Positions 63,192 through 64,000 of a stretch of 64,000 bases of DNA are shown here, in pieces (position 1 is the stretch's first letter; each line of letters starts with the position of its first letter). The DNA is taken from the NCBI RefSeq assembly GCF_013402915.1, contig NC_050725.1, forward strand, positions 248,001 through 312,000. The letters run 5' to 3'. This DNA is from Zygotorulaspora mrakii. Lineage: Eukaryota; Ascomycota; Saccharomycetes; Saccharomycetales; Saccharomycetaceae. Made by a program: the position numbers and the translations under genes. The notes under the pieces are model-generated. The model had not been told where the DNA came from and made no database searches. It worked only from the letters and a program-made list of their open reading frames with translations.

Positions 63192-63911
63192 ATGTCAGAC
63201 GATATGATTGAACCGGATGTGGTGGAGTCGCGAGTTGGGGGCGGTTTTGGCGGCAGTAGCAGTGCCGGTGTCGATGCGGGCTACACATCAAATAGGGGTA
63301 CTCTGGACGAGTCGGTGTATGAGACCTTCAAGAGAGACGTTCTCGATATCAATACCCGGTTGAAACAAGTCGTGTACCCTCATTTTGGGTGTCCACAGCG
63401 CTGCACTGCGGCGGACACGGGACGGGCAGATGTCGGGGACCAACGGGCAGATGTCGGGGACCAACGCGAGATTCATTGCGACCTGTGGGCACCGCTGACG
63501 TTCATACTTGTTTACGCGGCAAGCTTGTCTCGTTCCAACACGAATGCGTTGTTCTCAACGGTTTTTGTGTCCCTGTGGTTCGTGCTGTTGGTAATGGCTG
63601 TGCATTTGAGGCTTACAAAGATACGTGACGGAAATTCGCTTCTGTCTTATATATCCATTTCGGGGTACTGTTTGTTTCCATTGGTAGTGAATAATCTTGT
63701 ATCTCAGGTTATACTGCCGTTGTTGTTCCATAACTTGGAAAGCCATCTGCTTTATCGCATTTATACGGCTTTGCGGCTGGTCATTCTCGGCGGCTCTCTG
63801 CTGTGGTCGATTTCTGCGGTTAGCTTCGTCACCAAGAGCACCACGTTTATTCAGGTGTATCCCTTGGCACTGTGTCTGTTCGGCGTTGGCTGGCTGTCAA
63901 TCCTTTCATAG
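63192..63911 (+). CDS. YIP4: Yip1-domain Golgi protein Yip4
   Basis: 239 aa from the ATG at 63192 (MSDDMIEPDVVESR); an in-frame TTG lies two codons before. Polar N-terminus, then RGTLDESVYETFKRDVLDINTRLKQVVYPHF, CDLWAPL and five membrane segments (about residues 105-235). Interacts with Rab GTPases in Golgi traffic. Between the N-terminal region and CDLWAPL there is an insert with an exact two-copy RADVGDQ repeat (63423-63464, 21 bp each), apparently an in-frame tandem duplication. Orthologue of YGL198W, two genes away from EMP24 in S. cerevisiae too. Confidence 0.92.
   Translation: MSDDMIEPDVVESRVGGGFGGSSSAGVDAGYTSNRGTLDESVYETFKRDVLDINTRLKQVVYPHFGCPQRCTAADTGRADVGDQRADVGDQREIHCDLWAPLTFILVYAASLSRSNTNALFSTVFVSLWFVLLVMAVHLRLTKIRDGNSLLSYISISGYCLFPLVVNNLVSQVILPLLFHNLESHLLYRIYTALRLVILGGSLLWSISAVSFVTKSTTFIQVYPLALCLFGVGWLSILS
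63423..63464 (+). repeat. 21-bp in-frame tandem duplication inside YIP4
   Basis: Two exact copies of a 21-bp unit (63423-63443, 63444-63464), each encoding RADVGDQ. It lies in the non-conserved loop before the first membrane segment, so it probably does not disturb the fold. Confidence 0.9.
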
Positions 63912-64000
63912 TACATATCATGTATATATGTTTTGTATATACGGCATTTCGTTTTCAATCTCGATTTTGCCGGTAGCGATCAGCGGCTTTAGGTGACATG

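Noticed and set aside
62581..63291. 236-codon minus-strand frame overlapping YIP4 start
   Set aside because: Overlaps the well-supported YIP4 gene antisense and has His/Pro/Ser/Arg-rich, unlikely composition.

Overview
This is a budding-yeast nuclear chromosome segment (family Saccharomycetaceae). The reasons are compact, almost intronless genes, a tRNA-Gly(GCC) and a tRNA-His(GUG), a TACTAAC-type intron in HNT1, TTACCCG (Reb1-like) promoter motifs, and about 36 proteins recognisable as orthologues of S. cerevisiae genes. Gene order points to a lineage that did not undergo the whole-genome duplication (non-WGD). Genes that S. cerevisiae splits between two sister regions lie interleaved here as one copy each: YNL186-YNL176 with YDL214-YDL211, and YDL185-YDL175 with YDL133-YDL123. 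A Torulaspora/Zygosaccharomyces-type yeast fits best, but the species is an inference. Orthologue names come from recalled similarity and gene order; no database search was run.

Layout. (1) 1-16,090: UBP10 (cut by the window edge), MRPL19, NPR1/PRR2, NOP6, IPI3, PBR1, RHO5, RPS3, a 55-codon unknown ORF, SHR3, MRPL22, TDA7. (2) 16,684-22,177 is an accessory pocket between two synteny breaks: RAD7, tRNA-Gly, a block of about 1.1 kb of inverted LTR-like repeats, and a 16-cysteine CUP1-like metallothionein. (3) 22,178-53,875 is one long syntenic block: VMA1 with an in-frame VDE intein, the 25-codon RPL41, YDL183C/MRX19, SRF1, CDC53, LYS20/21, INH1/STF1, RPP1B, YDL129W, YDL180W, VCX1, PCL2/9, CDC48, HNT1 (spliced), DLD2, YDL124W, YDL177C, GID12, SNA4, AIR1/2. 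(4) 54,147-58,526: THS1, RCI37, SEC28. (5) After tRNA-His and another synteny break: EMP24, GLC7 (no intron here) and YIP4.

There are no operons; genes are transcribed singly. Functional themes are nitrogen and amino-acid supply (NPR1, SHR3, LYS20/21, SNA4), ribosome and mitoribosome (RPS3, RPL41, RPP1B, NOP6, IPI3, MRPL19, MRPL22, THS1), protein turnover (UBP10, CDC53, CDC48, GID12), vacuole and ion or metal handling (VMA1, VCX1, metallothionein), and secretory traffic (SEC28, EMP24, YIP4).

The main points of interest are: a VDE intein that keeps its splicing residues but has His in place of the second LAGLIDADG catalytic Asp; the LTR/tRNA/metallothionein pocket at a rearrangement point; a split first exon in HNT1; the loss of the GLC7 intron; and recognisable cis-elements (SBF/Swi5 sites at the PCL gene, a Lys14 site at LYS20/21, a PACE-like site at CDC48). 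I found no wholly novel multi-gene system.
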